DNA from: Helicostylum pulchrum
Lineage: Eukaryota > Mucoromycota > Mucoromycetes > Mucorales > Mucoraceae
Length of the DNA: 64,000 nt
Reading direction: 5' to 3'
Assembly: GCA_025677825.1 (NCBI GenBank)
Contig: JAIXMO010000016.1
Coordinates: forward strand, 62,001 to 126,000
Within the stretch, counting starts at the first letter, position 1, and each line of letters begins with the position of its first letter. Of the stretch, positions 46,148-56,597 are shown in pieces. The notes beneath the pieces were generated by a model. It was not told the origin of the DNA and did not search any database. It was given only the letters and a program-made list of their open reading frames with translations. Position numbers and translations under genes: made by a program.

Positions 46148-48170
46148 TTAAGGTGAAGCACCTTTTTCGGTATGCTTCATACGCTTGCGTTGAGTAACAG
46201 GAATACTTGTAATAGATTTTTCTTGTTGGTGACCACGCTTACGTCCTTTTGTAAATGATTTTTCCTCGATTTCACTTGACAAGGGATGACGTCCTGGTAC
46301 CATCACAAGACTCGCTGTACGAAGTGATGATGAAGAAGAAGAAGTAGACCCTGAAAAAAAGAAATCAAACTGACAAAGTTAGTATGTAAGAATTTTACGT
46401 AAAAAAAATAAATAACAATAAATTATAATTACCTAATGGAGACTTTCTATCGTTATTTGTTTCAGACCAAGAAGGAGGCGAAGAGGTATTATTGTTTAAT
46501 TGATACGGAGAGCTAGTAGAGTACTTTAAAGCATGCGTAGTAGAAGAAGATTCAGGTGGAGGACTGCTTGGGAAATCAATGCTACGCTTGTCTTCTTCTT
46601 TTTCAATGACTTTACGGTTTGTTTGCAAGTAAGGACTACTGTGATTTTCATATGGAGAAGAAAAGTGTTCGGTCGAATGATCAGAAGGATAAATGTTGTA
46701 TGAATGCTGATTTGTTGATGTGGAAGAAGGTGCAGTTGTGCTAGTAGAGGTGGTGGTAGGTGCAGATGTTGTTGTTGTTGAGTTACCATTACTGGTAAAA
46801 CGATTACCGCTATTACGATATTCATAAGAATTGTTTAGTAAATACATGTCGCTTTCGTCATTAGAAAGAATAGGTGCAATGGTGCCTGGAACTGGACTAC
46901 AACTTCCACTATGTTGCAATTGATTCGTTTGTTGTTGTTGTTGTTGTTGTTGTTGAGATCGCATCAGCACTAAAAATAAAATAAAAATAATATAAGAATA
47001 CGAATGACTATATGTGCAAACAAACAAATAAACAATAACTTACTCTGATCTTGATGTTGTTGTTGTTGTTGGTTTGAAAGGCTTGGAAGAGATTGATACG
47101 GTTGTTTTTCCCATGGCTGCATATTAAAAGAGCCAAAGTTTTCATTTTTATTATAGTAACCTCTAGGTGTGTTTATAGAAGACGGCAACATGATAGGTAC
47201 GCCCGTACTTCCGGCAGCAACAGCAGCAGGAGGTGGAGGAGGAGGAGGCATAGATAAGAAAATGGAAGGATCATCGACGAATAAAGGATATAATATATCG
47301 ACAATTTTAAATTTTGTAGCCAGGTCTTTGGCTCGAGAAAATGTGATCCTATTTTATTATTATTAATATGTAATGTAGTTAATAAAATGTATTATACTTT
47401 ACCAGACACCTTTTAGATGCATTGCACCTACTTTGACAACAACACGACCTTTTTCGTTTTTGAGAATACCGTCACGTTTACCTCGAGACATGCCAACAAC
47501 ATTAAGTAATTTGGTGCCGTTAATCATGTCGTTATCTAATATATAAAAATGTATTTTATTTTTTATTTTATTTTAGTATATTTGTTTGTATGTGTATATA
47601 TTATAAACACATACCTTGTCGACGAGCGACACAAACACTTTTTGCGTCTACTTGATAACAGAGAGTTCCCTCATCTTCCCAAACAGTTGTAGTTAATTTA
47701 GGTCTTTGCATAGGAGCAGACATATGAGGAAGTGTGTTATTATTATTAGAACCATAGCCACCATAACTATTATTACGAGATGGTGGAGGAAGTGGTGGAG
47801 GACTAGAGTTCCAAGAAAGATTAGGAGAAGAATTCCAAGCAGTTGTACTATTGGTATGATGGTAATTATCATTATTATTTGCAGTCGTATCATGATGGTG
47901 ATGGTGATGGTGATGGCTATTAGGGTGGTTCATATCACCACCATGTGATGGGTAACTATTAGTAGATGAAGATGCATTATTCAGTCCAGCCGAATGATGA
48001 TAGGGTGTTGAACTTGATGTTGGTGATGATCTAGCATCAGAGAATGCACTTGATCGATATTGTTGAGCATTTCCATAATGTGAGTAAGAGTGCTGTTCAG
48101 GATGACTGGGCGGCAAAACGTAAGGTAATTGTTGTGAAGAGTATAAATTGCTTTGATAAATGCCTTCCAT
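46148..48170 (-). CDS. APSES transcription factor, StuA/Efg1-like
   Basis: Developmental regulator of the StuA/Asm1/Efg1/Phd1 group. The start at 48170 gives [20 protein letters not shown] and a Ser/His/Asn-rich region with a run of eight histidines. The APSES DNA-binding domain spans exons 1-3: [20 protein letters not shown], then [20 protein letters not shown] and [20 protein letters not shown], ending with a [11 protein letters not shown] block. Polyproline and polyglutamine stretches follow. The last exon has a basic bipartite nuclear-localisation-like cluster ([11 protein letters not shown] ... [11 protein letters not shown]) and ends at TAA 46148. Such C-terminal basic clusters are typical of StuA proteins. 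A 3.6-kb non-coding upstream region suggests complex control. Confidence 0.92.
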
Positions 48171-48382
48171 TTTGTATTGAGCTATTGTACCTTATTAGTA
48201 AGTATATTATAGAGTAGCAATATAAAACTCACTGCAAAAGAAAATATATGTAAAAGAAAAAAAAAATGCAAGAAGTAAAGAGGAAGAAGCAAGGTTAAAA
48301 AAAAAGAAAAAATTACCTGAAAAAAGCTTTTTAATACAACACGATGGGAGGAGTTCGTATATATGGTCATCATCGTGCGCGT

Positions 48383-48410
<28 letters not shown>
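48383..48410. repeat. A28 homopolymer
   Basis: 28 consecutive A residues just upstream of the APSES start (minus strand). Confidence 0.95.
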
Positions 48411-48414
<4 letters not shown>

Positions 48415-48871
48415 TATTAATGGGTGGCGGAATGTACTACAGAGAGAGAGAGAGGTGTGCTTCAATGATTGATTGTCTGTCTATTTACTGTTTATGCTGC
48501 AAAGCAGTTGACTTTTACCTGCATATATTTGTATAGTGAACCAACCAAAACACATTATCGGAGGACCAATTCAAACGGGTTTTTGGTTCCTTAAAGTAAG
48601 ATAATCCCAGTAGCGCTTACCCTAATTTGTCTTTATACAGATCTATGATCTCCTCCTCCTCCTTTACGCCCCCTCCCCCCAGGAACTCTTTTTTATATCC
48701 TCGCTCCGTTAACCCCTTATTGTTTCCTTGTATAGAACCAATTCTTCTTTATACAAAATGCCGTACTGATTAAAATACAACCAGCCCACACGGATAAATA
48801 ATAATAATGTGTGTGTGTTGTGCGTATATAAATCATTTTTGACACCTTAAAGTATTAATGAAATAATGATA

Positions 48872-48873
<2 letters not shown>

Positions 48874-48907
<34 letters not shown>
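48874..48907. repeat. T34 homopolymer
   Basis: 34 consecutive T residues, the longest single-base run noticed in the window. Confidence 0.95.
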
Positions 48908-48909
<2 letters not shown>

Positions 48910-51814
48910 ATGAGTGCGTCTTGAGTTATGATCTTGTGTAAATCACACATCTTTTTTTAAAAAAAGAAATGACTCCATCTCTCTTTCGTAGGTTCCCAGA
49001 GTTAAAAAAAAAAGATTACAAGAGTAACCAATTAACAGATTTAGGGTTGAACTCAATAGTATAGTCATGTGTGTGTGTTTATTATGAAGAAACTGTCGTT
49101 CTTTTATTATTTTGAGAGGTGATGCGGGGTTGTTGCTTCGGGGAACAACTGATACAAATAATATAAAAGAGTATCATTTATTGAATTTAGGTTAGTTTCT
49201 AGCATGCATAATGATGCATCTCTTTTTTTCTTTGTTTTGCCTTATTTCGCCGCGATCGCCTTTTTTTATTATCGGTCGATTTGTTTATGTATTATTAGTT
49301 TAACATTATATAATAAAAAGTAAAACTGCTATACTTCAACACTGCAAGAAAAATGATGTAAGAGTATATACAAATGAATGAAAGAAGTATAGGATTGGAT
49401 GTTTGCAGTGCATCACCTTGCATTGCATTCTTTTTTCGTCAGTGGGAGGGGGAACTGTTTTTTTTTTTTTTTTTTCGTAAAGAGATATGTATAGTCTTTA
49501 CGTGTTCTGATTTTCGTTATATTTTTTAGGCGTATAAGTCTATTTTTTATTTTTAGCACTTCTAACCTGTAAGAAAAAAAATTGGTTTTAAGCTCGCGTT
49601 AAAGTAACTTTTGTTGTTGTTGTGAATAGTTGAGTAGTTAGTTAGACTGCCCTTTAATAACTTTATTTTATTTTTTTGGGGGAAAAAAAGAATTGTAGCG
49701 AAAATTGTTTTTACTAAGAACAAAATAAAAAAGTTGGTTCCTTTCCCTTTAGTAAATTGTCAAGATATGTTTATATTAAAACGAGAGAAAAAGTAATGCC
49801 GTTAGTCTGTCGAGACTAGTTATCATGGTACTTACCAAAATGTAATATTTTGACAGAACTTAAATTATAAAGAGAGACCTGCAGAATAATACTTTGAGCT
49901 TATACAACTTGCTGCTGTATCTACTTCTCTAACAAGCTTAGTTAGAATAAATATACATGTATACATACTAATAACTGGAACATTTTGTTTGCTTCGCGGT
50001 GCTATTTAAACTTAAAAAAATTATTTATTCGTGGGGGGGGGGGGTAAAAACTATCATGTTGACAGCTGCAAATTATATAATTGAGCATTTAGTAACCAAT
50101 TTGAAACTATCTGAACCCTTTGGTATTTCTTGGTACCTCGACTAACAAATTTGTTCTGTTATTATATTAATAGAACTAGTATTTTTTTGACGATATCTTA
50201 AAAAAGGATAAATTAAAATACAAGAACACAAATAGAACGAGAAAAACTCAAAGTACAGTAAAATCTATCCTCATCTTTTTACTATACTATACTACTTGGT
50301 CTATTGAACACTCTTATATATATATATATATATATATATATGCAGTAGTTGATCGATTATTAGTTTTTTAAATTGAAGACATACCAAGTAAAAAGTTAAT
50401 ACCTAACTTGAGCTTTTTTTTTTTTTATATATATATAGTTTGCATAATCAATTATATACAATCAAAACTTATATATTTGCTTTGCAAATCATATCTAGCA
50501 GAAAATATATATGGTTCCCCCAAAAATAATTAGCATATTAAGTTGCTGTACTGAAAATCTTGTGAGACAGTCGAAGCGTTCCTGCATAAAAATGGCCACA
50601 AAAAAAAAAAAAAAAAAAATCCCCGCGTGTGTTCTTTTGTGGTTACTACCGAGTACATTTTAATCTAGCAAAGTGCCACAAAAAAAAAAATTACATGCAG
50701 TAAAAAAAAACAACAACACCGTAGTCTCAGAGAGTATTTTTTTTTTTTTGTATCTTAACTTTACTCTAAAATAAAATATATTTTCATCTGTGTTTACTGT
50801 TGAATACAATCAGAAAAAAAAAATATGTTGAAAATCTTCTAGGAAAACGGACTTTTTTTTTTAAAAAAAGTCTTATCCCACTTTTTGGTCTTTCGATTTA
50901 TGCAAGAAATCATGATACTTTTTGGTAAATGTTCAACAATAGAATCATACTTATAAAAGAGAGAGAACGAACTATTCTCTTTTTGATATACGTATATAAA
51001 AAAGAAAAACTCCAATTGACACTGTCAGCACTGTATGTCATATTTCGTTATAAATGAGGCACTTGTACACAAATACTTGGGCGTAGTAGTGCTAAGCCTA
51101 GTTGAATCTGAAATTATTCTCGTGTTGAATTGTTGTAATAGTTTGTACCATCAATGAAAAAAAATATATATATATATATCTCTAACTATAAACTCGGGAA
51201 AGTATGTAGAGTTGACCAAATTGATAGATATAAAAATAAAAAATGCAGTGCAATGTACTGCACTGCCAACACACACAATTTTATATTTCTTCCATTCAAA
51301 TCTATTTACTCTTTTTTTTTACACTGTTTGAATGGTATAAAAAGCTTTTTCCTTTTCCTTTTTTCATTTCGACATATTCGAACGGTATTTATTGTAAACA
51401 AACCAATATTTTCCGTTATTAAGGGGGGATAATTTTAGACGATCACGGTATAAAAAAGAAAAGACCCAAACAAACAAAAAAAAGTTGCATAACAATTGTT
51501 TGTATCAGTTGTCCACTCACCCTCACCCCCCTCTCTCACTCAAAATAAACACGCATGACCTCAGCTATAAAGATTTTTACTACATCTATTAATCTTTTAA
51601 GAATAAATGGAATCTTTCTATTTCAACTATAAATAATCCAACAAGTTATTATAAAAAGAGAGTAAATTAAGAGTTGTGTGCGTGTGTGTGTGTGTGTGTG
51701 TATGATGATAATTTGATCACTTTTTTCGCCAAGAGAAAAAAAATTCCTTCTTAATTCGCAATTGTTTGATAATTAAGCAGCAACACGCGTGTGCTCATGA
51801 TATATTTATTTATT

Positions 51815-53411
51815 TTAATTAATCATATCTACATTATCGAGCTCTGCCAACTCCTCCGCTGTCAATTCTCTGATTTCGTCATCATCGCTTTCTTCTTGAG
51901 GTGGTTCAATATCACCCATTTTAATAAAAATAAACTTCATGATATCATCCAACATGGCGTTTAAAGTAAAATCAGCAATTTCAAGCTCTATTAAAAACGT
52001 TAATTAAATAATTTTTTGGTTTACGCATACACAACATATTACCTGAAGAGATACAGGTACAGCCGTAACGAAGATCTTGTAAAATTTCTCCTTTTTTAGC
52101 ATTTGATACAACCCAGTTCACGCAATTCTTATAAAAAGGGATTTCATTATTAAAACTGCAAGTAGGTAATATTAAATCCACTTACATCAAACATAAATGC
52201 GCGTCTACCTTCACCTTCGATCAAATCGCGTGCATGTACACTATTAGTCATTGCAACTGCCTTAACACGCTCTTTAATAAAATCAACTAAAATAAGAAAA
52301 AAAAAAAAAAAAGTGAGTAGCTTGATAAGGTTATGCTTGATAAACCTTACATTCGTTATTCAAAGCAAGAGTGAAACCATAACCACCCCAACCCATGGCT
52401 AACACAGCTACTTTTTCAGCTTTCACGTTTCTATCATGTTTTATGTATTAGAATCATTTGTATTATAAGATAAATTTCTTTTTTGCATTACCTGATAAAA
52501 TGATGGAAAACGTATTGACAATGAGCTTCAGGACTCTCGCTTCCTATTATAAAATAAAATAAAATGCATTGCATTAGATCTCATCATATTATATGCAAGT
52601 AAAATAAGTCCATACCAGGAACAACCGTCATCTCACTACAATGAGCCTTGGGAGAATCCTAATATGTACTGATTAGTATCTTTTTTAAAGTTTCTCTTTT
52701 TTAATGATTATACTTTACCCAGGCCCTATTATCGTACCAGTAATTACCGTTAGAGTTCAAGATAATGACTTCATATCCTTTTTCTTTCACCAAGTCCGTA
52801 ATATGCATCATGGATCCGGTCTATTAAAAAAGTTAATGAAAAAAAGAGCTTTTACGGCTAATTTTTTTTAAAAAAAAATTACCATAATTGTTTCATCGCA
52901 CATGACTCTTCTACTCCATTGACCGATTCTATTAATAAAAAACGTTAATATATCGATTCGTTAGTATGTTGTAATTTTGGTAAATTTTACCTAGTGTGGT
53001 TACCAGGAATAAACACAATCACCTTATCCGGTGTGGTCATGGCGTTGGGTCTAATAAATTGCATTAATTTATTTTTTGTGTCAAGTATAATTTCTGTCTC
53101 TTACGTCATATAAATGTACGAGTGGACGTCTTTGGTGGGATCAGCTCCAACAGGTATAATTACTTTTTGGAAATTGTAGGGCGCGGCCTGCAATTTTTCT
53201 TCTACTACGTCTCCAACAAGATCTATTTTATTACTATTAGAACCTTTCTTTCTTTCTTTCTTTTTATGTTTTCTTTCGTTCGTTATTTACTAATAAACGC
53301 TTTGTAACGTTCTTCGTTGTAAGGCCGATCCTTTGGGAGGAAATCAAATAAATAAGGCTCATCTAATTTATACGTATAAAAAGAGTTAATCGTTTTATAC
53401 GCGATTAAAAA

Positions 53412-53448
<37 letters not shown>

Positions 53449-53568
53449 CGTTTTACCGCACAAAGGATGTCTTATTTCGCCATTCGCTTTAATAATATAA
53501 CCGAAATCTTCAATTTTATTGGGAATAGGAGGCTTCTCGTCTTTTTTGACAACTCTTCTTCTGTACAT
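51815..53568 (-). CDS. Arb2-domain protein (ARB2A/FAM172 family)
   Basis: Arb2-family alpha/beta-hydrolase-like protein. S. pombe Arb2 is in the Argonaute siRNA chaperone complex. The start at 53568 gives MYRRRVVKKDEKPPIPNKIE followed by DFGYIIKANGEIRHP, the family's FGY...NGxxRH motif. Later exons give QKVIIPVGADPTKDVHSYIY, TPDKVIVFIPGNHT, and KGYEVIILNSNGNYWYDNRA. The nucleophile-elbow position reads KVAVLAMGWGGYGF. The region ends MTNSVHARDLIEGEGRRAFM, then NWVVSNAKKGEILQDLRYGC. The acidic C-terminus is QEESDDDEIRELTAEELAEL. About ten short exons. The elbow normally has a serine (HSYGG in animals), absent here. The intron after exon 1 holds a T33 run (A33 in sense). Family call good; hydrolase activity doubtful. 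Confidence 0.85.
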
Positions 53569-53828
53569 TTTGGGGAAATAGAACAAAGAAAATTTACACT
53601 AAACTTGTCCTGGCCAAAAGTATTGGTTTATAAAAATAAAGGTGCGTGTAGCATTTTTTTTTGTCATCCCTTTCAGGCTTCGAAACATTAATATTGTTGT
53701 GTGTCCTTTTTTTTCTATTTAGTTTTTTTTTTTTTTTTTTTTTTTTCTGCTTCTTGTTGTTGTTGAGCGTAATAATAAATAAATCAGACTAAAGCCCGAG
53801 AAAAAAAAAATAAGAAGAAAAAAAAAAT
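53569..53828. promoter_or_regulatory. Divergent promoter between Arb2-like and DLIC genes
   Basis: 260 bp between opposite start codons, with a T24 run at 53723-53746. A shared promoter is inferred from arrangement only. Confidence 0.45.
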
Positions 53829-56210
53829 ATGAATGGTTTATTATCTTCAGTAACACCTTCACGAAGTGTTTCGACAAATTCAATCATGACAAACAATGGT
53901 CAGTTACAACAACAAAATTTTTTTATGCCCGAGAAAGATGAGATTTGGTCTGGCATATTGAAAGGAGTTGCTTCTTCTAAAATGGTACCGACAAAAAACG
54001 TTTTAATATTAGGTAGGTCTTTTTTTTTTTTTTACTGAATAGTTTTTTTAATAAAAAGACAAAAAAAAAAAGGTGAACCTGGTGTAGGTAAATCTACTTT
54101 GGTTCATTATTTAAAAAACGATCCTGGACCTCAACAAGTATCAAAGTTTGAAAGCGAAGACAATCATAATTCAACTCACTTCAATGTCAGTGCTACTAAT
54201 AATTATACCCAAACTTCCACACAATTAAACGAAGAAAAGAACGACTTGGCTTTAGGCTACACATTTGTCGATGTCAAAGATGAAGAGAACGAGGGTACTT
54301 TTTTTTATATATATACACGCACAATATGAATTTATTACAAAAATATTAACATTTTTTTTCAAATAGCTATTGCTAGACTAGGTTTATATCAACTCGCTTT
54401 ATCTTCACCTGAATTTCTACCTCTTTTAAGATTTGCTATAAGATCCGAAACAATATCCGATTCCTGTGTGTTGATTTTGATTGATTGGACGCGTCCTTGG
54501 AGATTCCTAGAGACTTTGGAACGTTGGATTAATGTACTGCACCATTTGATAGACGAGATTTGTAAAGAAGGTGTTGCTGCTGAAACTACTTGGAGTAAAG
54601 GAAAAGCTATAGTAGATGAACTACGAGAAAAATGTAATGTCTTTTTTTTTTTTTCTTTTTTTTCAAAAACTTCTGACAAAACGTATGTTTTTTTTTTTTA
54701 TTCAGTGGAACATTATTTACAGACATATACTGAACCTTCAAATAATGGGTTAACAATGACTGCTTCAACTTCTTCAAGTTCTATACCATCAACCGCCGCC
54801 AGTAGTACCTTTGTTCCAGCTCCTGTATTAAATACTTGCGCTGATCAAGTGGTATTACCTTTAACGCAAGGTTGTCTAACCAATAACCTTGGTATGCCCA
54901 TTACTATCGTTTGTTGCAAAGTAAAAAAAAATCATGTTGTACTGTTTAAAAATATATGCTAAAATTTACCTATATATATATTTGATTATGCAGAGTGATG
55001 CACTAAATACCTTGGAGCAGACGCATGACTATAAAGATGATCAGTTTGATTTTATCCAACAAACGCTTCGATGTATCTGTATGAAATGTAAAAAGTTTAG
55101 AAAATCCTATAACAGAACTATGTAAAAATGATATCAACCTTTTTTTTTTTTTTTGTAGACGGAGCAGCTTTATTTTATACATCCACTTTACACCCTCATA
55201 CATATCATAACCTTCGTGAATATATATTACATCGTGTTTTAACGACGTCTACAAAACCATACCCGTTTCATATTAAAGCTCAGGTTATTGAACGTGATAC
55301 TGTCCTCGTTCCATCTGGTTGGGATTCCTGGGGTAAGATTAAAATACTACGAGAAGGGTTTGACTGTGAAAATCTCAGTGATGGTTGGGACGCAGATATG
55401 GATGCGGTTATGGATCGACAGAATCCTGACAAGTTGGGCGCAAGAGGCATATATGAAGATTCTATACTGAATGGAGATTCAGAAGTACAAGTATGTTTTT
55501 TTTTTGGGTTTCCCAGCATGTGTTATATTGCACTAATTTATGTTTTCTTATTTTAGCCTCAACATATTCCCACAACAACTATTTGTGAAGATGAACAATC
55601 CTTTTTTGAAAGGCATTATGAAACACTTCAAAAGACGCAGGAATCAAGTAGACAAGGCACGGGGGCCGACCATATCTCAAGACCGGGGTTGGTAGGACCT
55701 CTAGGTGTCTCTCCTGCCGCTATGGATATGATGCGTGTCGGTGCATCCGATACCAATGATAGGCATAGTAAAGGTGTTAAACACGTATGTTGTAATTTAT
55801 TTATTTTATGAATGTATAACTAATTTTACAATTACTGTTAGAAAACTACACCGGAAAAGATTAATACGTTAAATTCGCTTCCTCCTATTTCGACTACACC
55901 TTCTTCAGCTGCGGCGGCTGCAGCTGTAGCAGCAGCTACATCTACGTCTCCAAGCTCGGCAATGAACGGTCAAAACGGTCCTTCGCATGAAGTGCTTGCC
56001 AACTTCTTTCAATCGCTTTTATCAAAAAAGGCGTCTTCGAGTGGTGGCGCTGCTTCACCTACGGGAACTCCCTCCCCAGGTTCCTCCTTGTTAAATGGCG
56101 GGCCCGGTGGGCAGCCCAACGGTCGCAGTGAAGAGCCTGCGTCTTACAGAAGACCCGGTATCTCCAGAAAAGATGTTTATAAAGAACTGGACCGTATGGC
56201 TAGCAAATAA
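53829..56210 (+). CDS. Cytoplasmic dynein light intermediate chain
   Basis: Links dynein heavy chain to cargo adaptors. Starts MNGLLSSVTPSRSVSTNSIM. After intron 1 the P-loop GEPGVGKSTLVHYLKND appears in a Ras-like fold. ALGYTFVDVKDEENE and DSCVLILIDWTRPWRFLETL match DLIC. DGAALFYTSTLHPHTYHNLR followed by EYILHRVL, then VLVPSGWDSWGKIKIL, form the domain end. The C-terminal region has a predicted amphipathic helix, VLANFFQSLLSKK, matching the adaptor-binding helix 1 of animal DLIC, within a Ser/Gly/Pro-rich linker. Ends KDVYKELDRMASK. About eight exons. Identification secure. Confidence 0.93.
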
Positions 56211-56597
56211 ACAACACACAATATATACACAACAACAAAAAATTCCCACTCTTTCTATACTCACACTTTTTTTTTAAATTATATCATACAACATAAAAAT
56301 ACTTTTTTTTTTTTTTTTCAATAAAATACGCGGTTAAAAAAAATATTTCAAAGCACGTTTTTATTATGTTAATGCAAACTGCATTTCCTATTTAATGCGT
56401 GATCCATGATGTCTCAAAACCTTAAATATTCAACTTTATCAAATAGCGACTCGCGGTTTTTTTTTTATTTTATTTTTTATGTTCACAAGCTAAATAATTT
56501 ATTATAATCCATTTTATATTCAGCTTTATTATTATTTTTTGTGTGTTGCGCCCCGTTTTTTTTTTTTTTTTTGACAGTAGCAGCTTTGTTACATTTT
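56211..56597. other. Convergent intergenic stretch
   Basis: 387 bp between the 3' ends of the DLIC and SET1 genes. Several T runs (T16 near 56302, T17 near 56556). No gene seen. Confidence 0.6.

Larger units (their letters stand above)
48171..51814. other. 3.6-kb non-coding region upstream of the APSES gene
   Basis: The longest gap in the window. No frame has coding character. It contains A28 (48383-48410), T34 (48874-48907), a (TA)n run near 50317-50341, a (GT)n run near 51678-51701, a T10A7 dyad (50853-50869) and an 8-bp-arm inverted repeat (51244-51265). It could hold a long 5' leader, distal enhancers or a non-coding transcript; none can be shown from sequence alone. Confidence 0.55.

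Noticed and set aside
51154..51432. 92-codon plus-strand frame
   Set aside because: Begins in a TA repeat and has random composition; no splice sites or domain.
48171..51814. Possible structured RNA gene (snRNA, RNase P, SRP) in the large gap
   Set aside because: No U6, SRP or RNase P signature words were seen; left as unexplained non-coding DNA.
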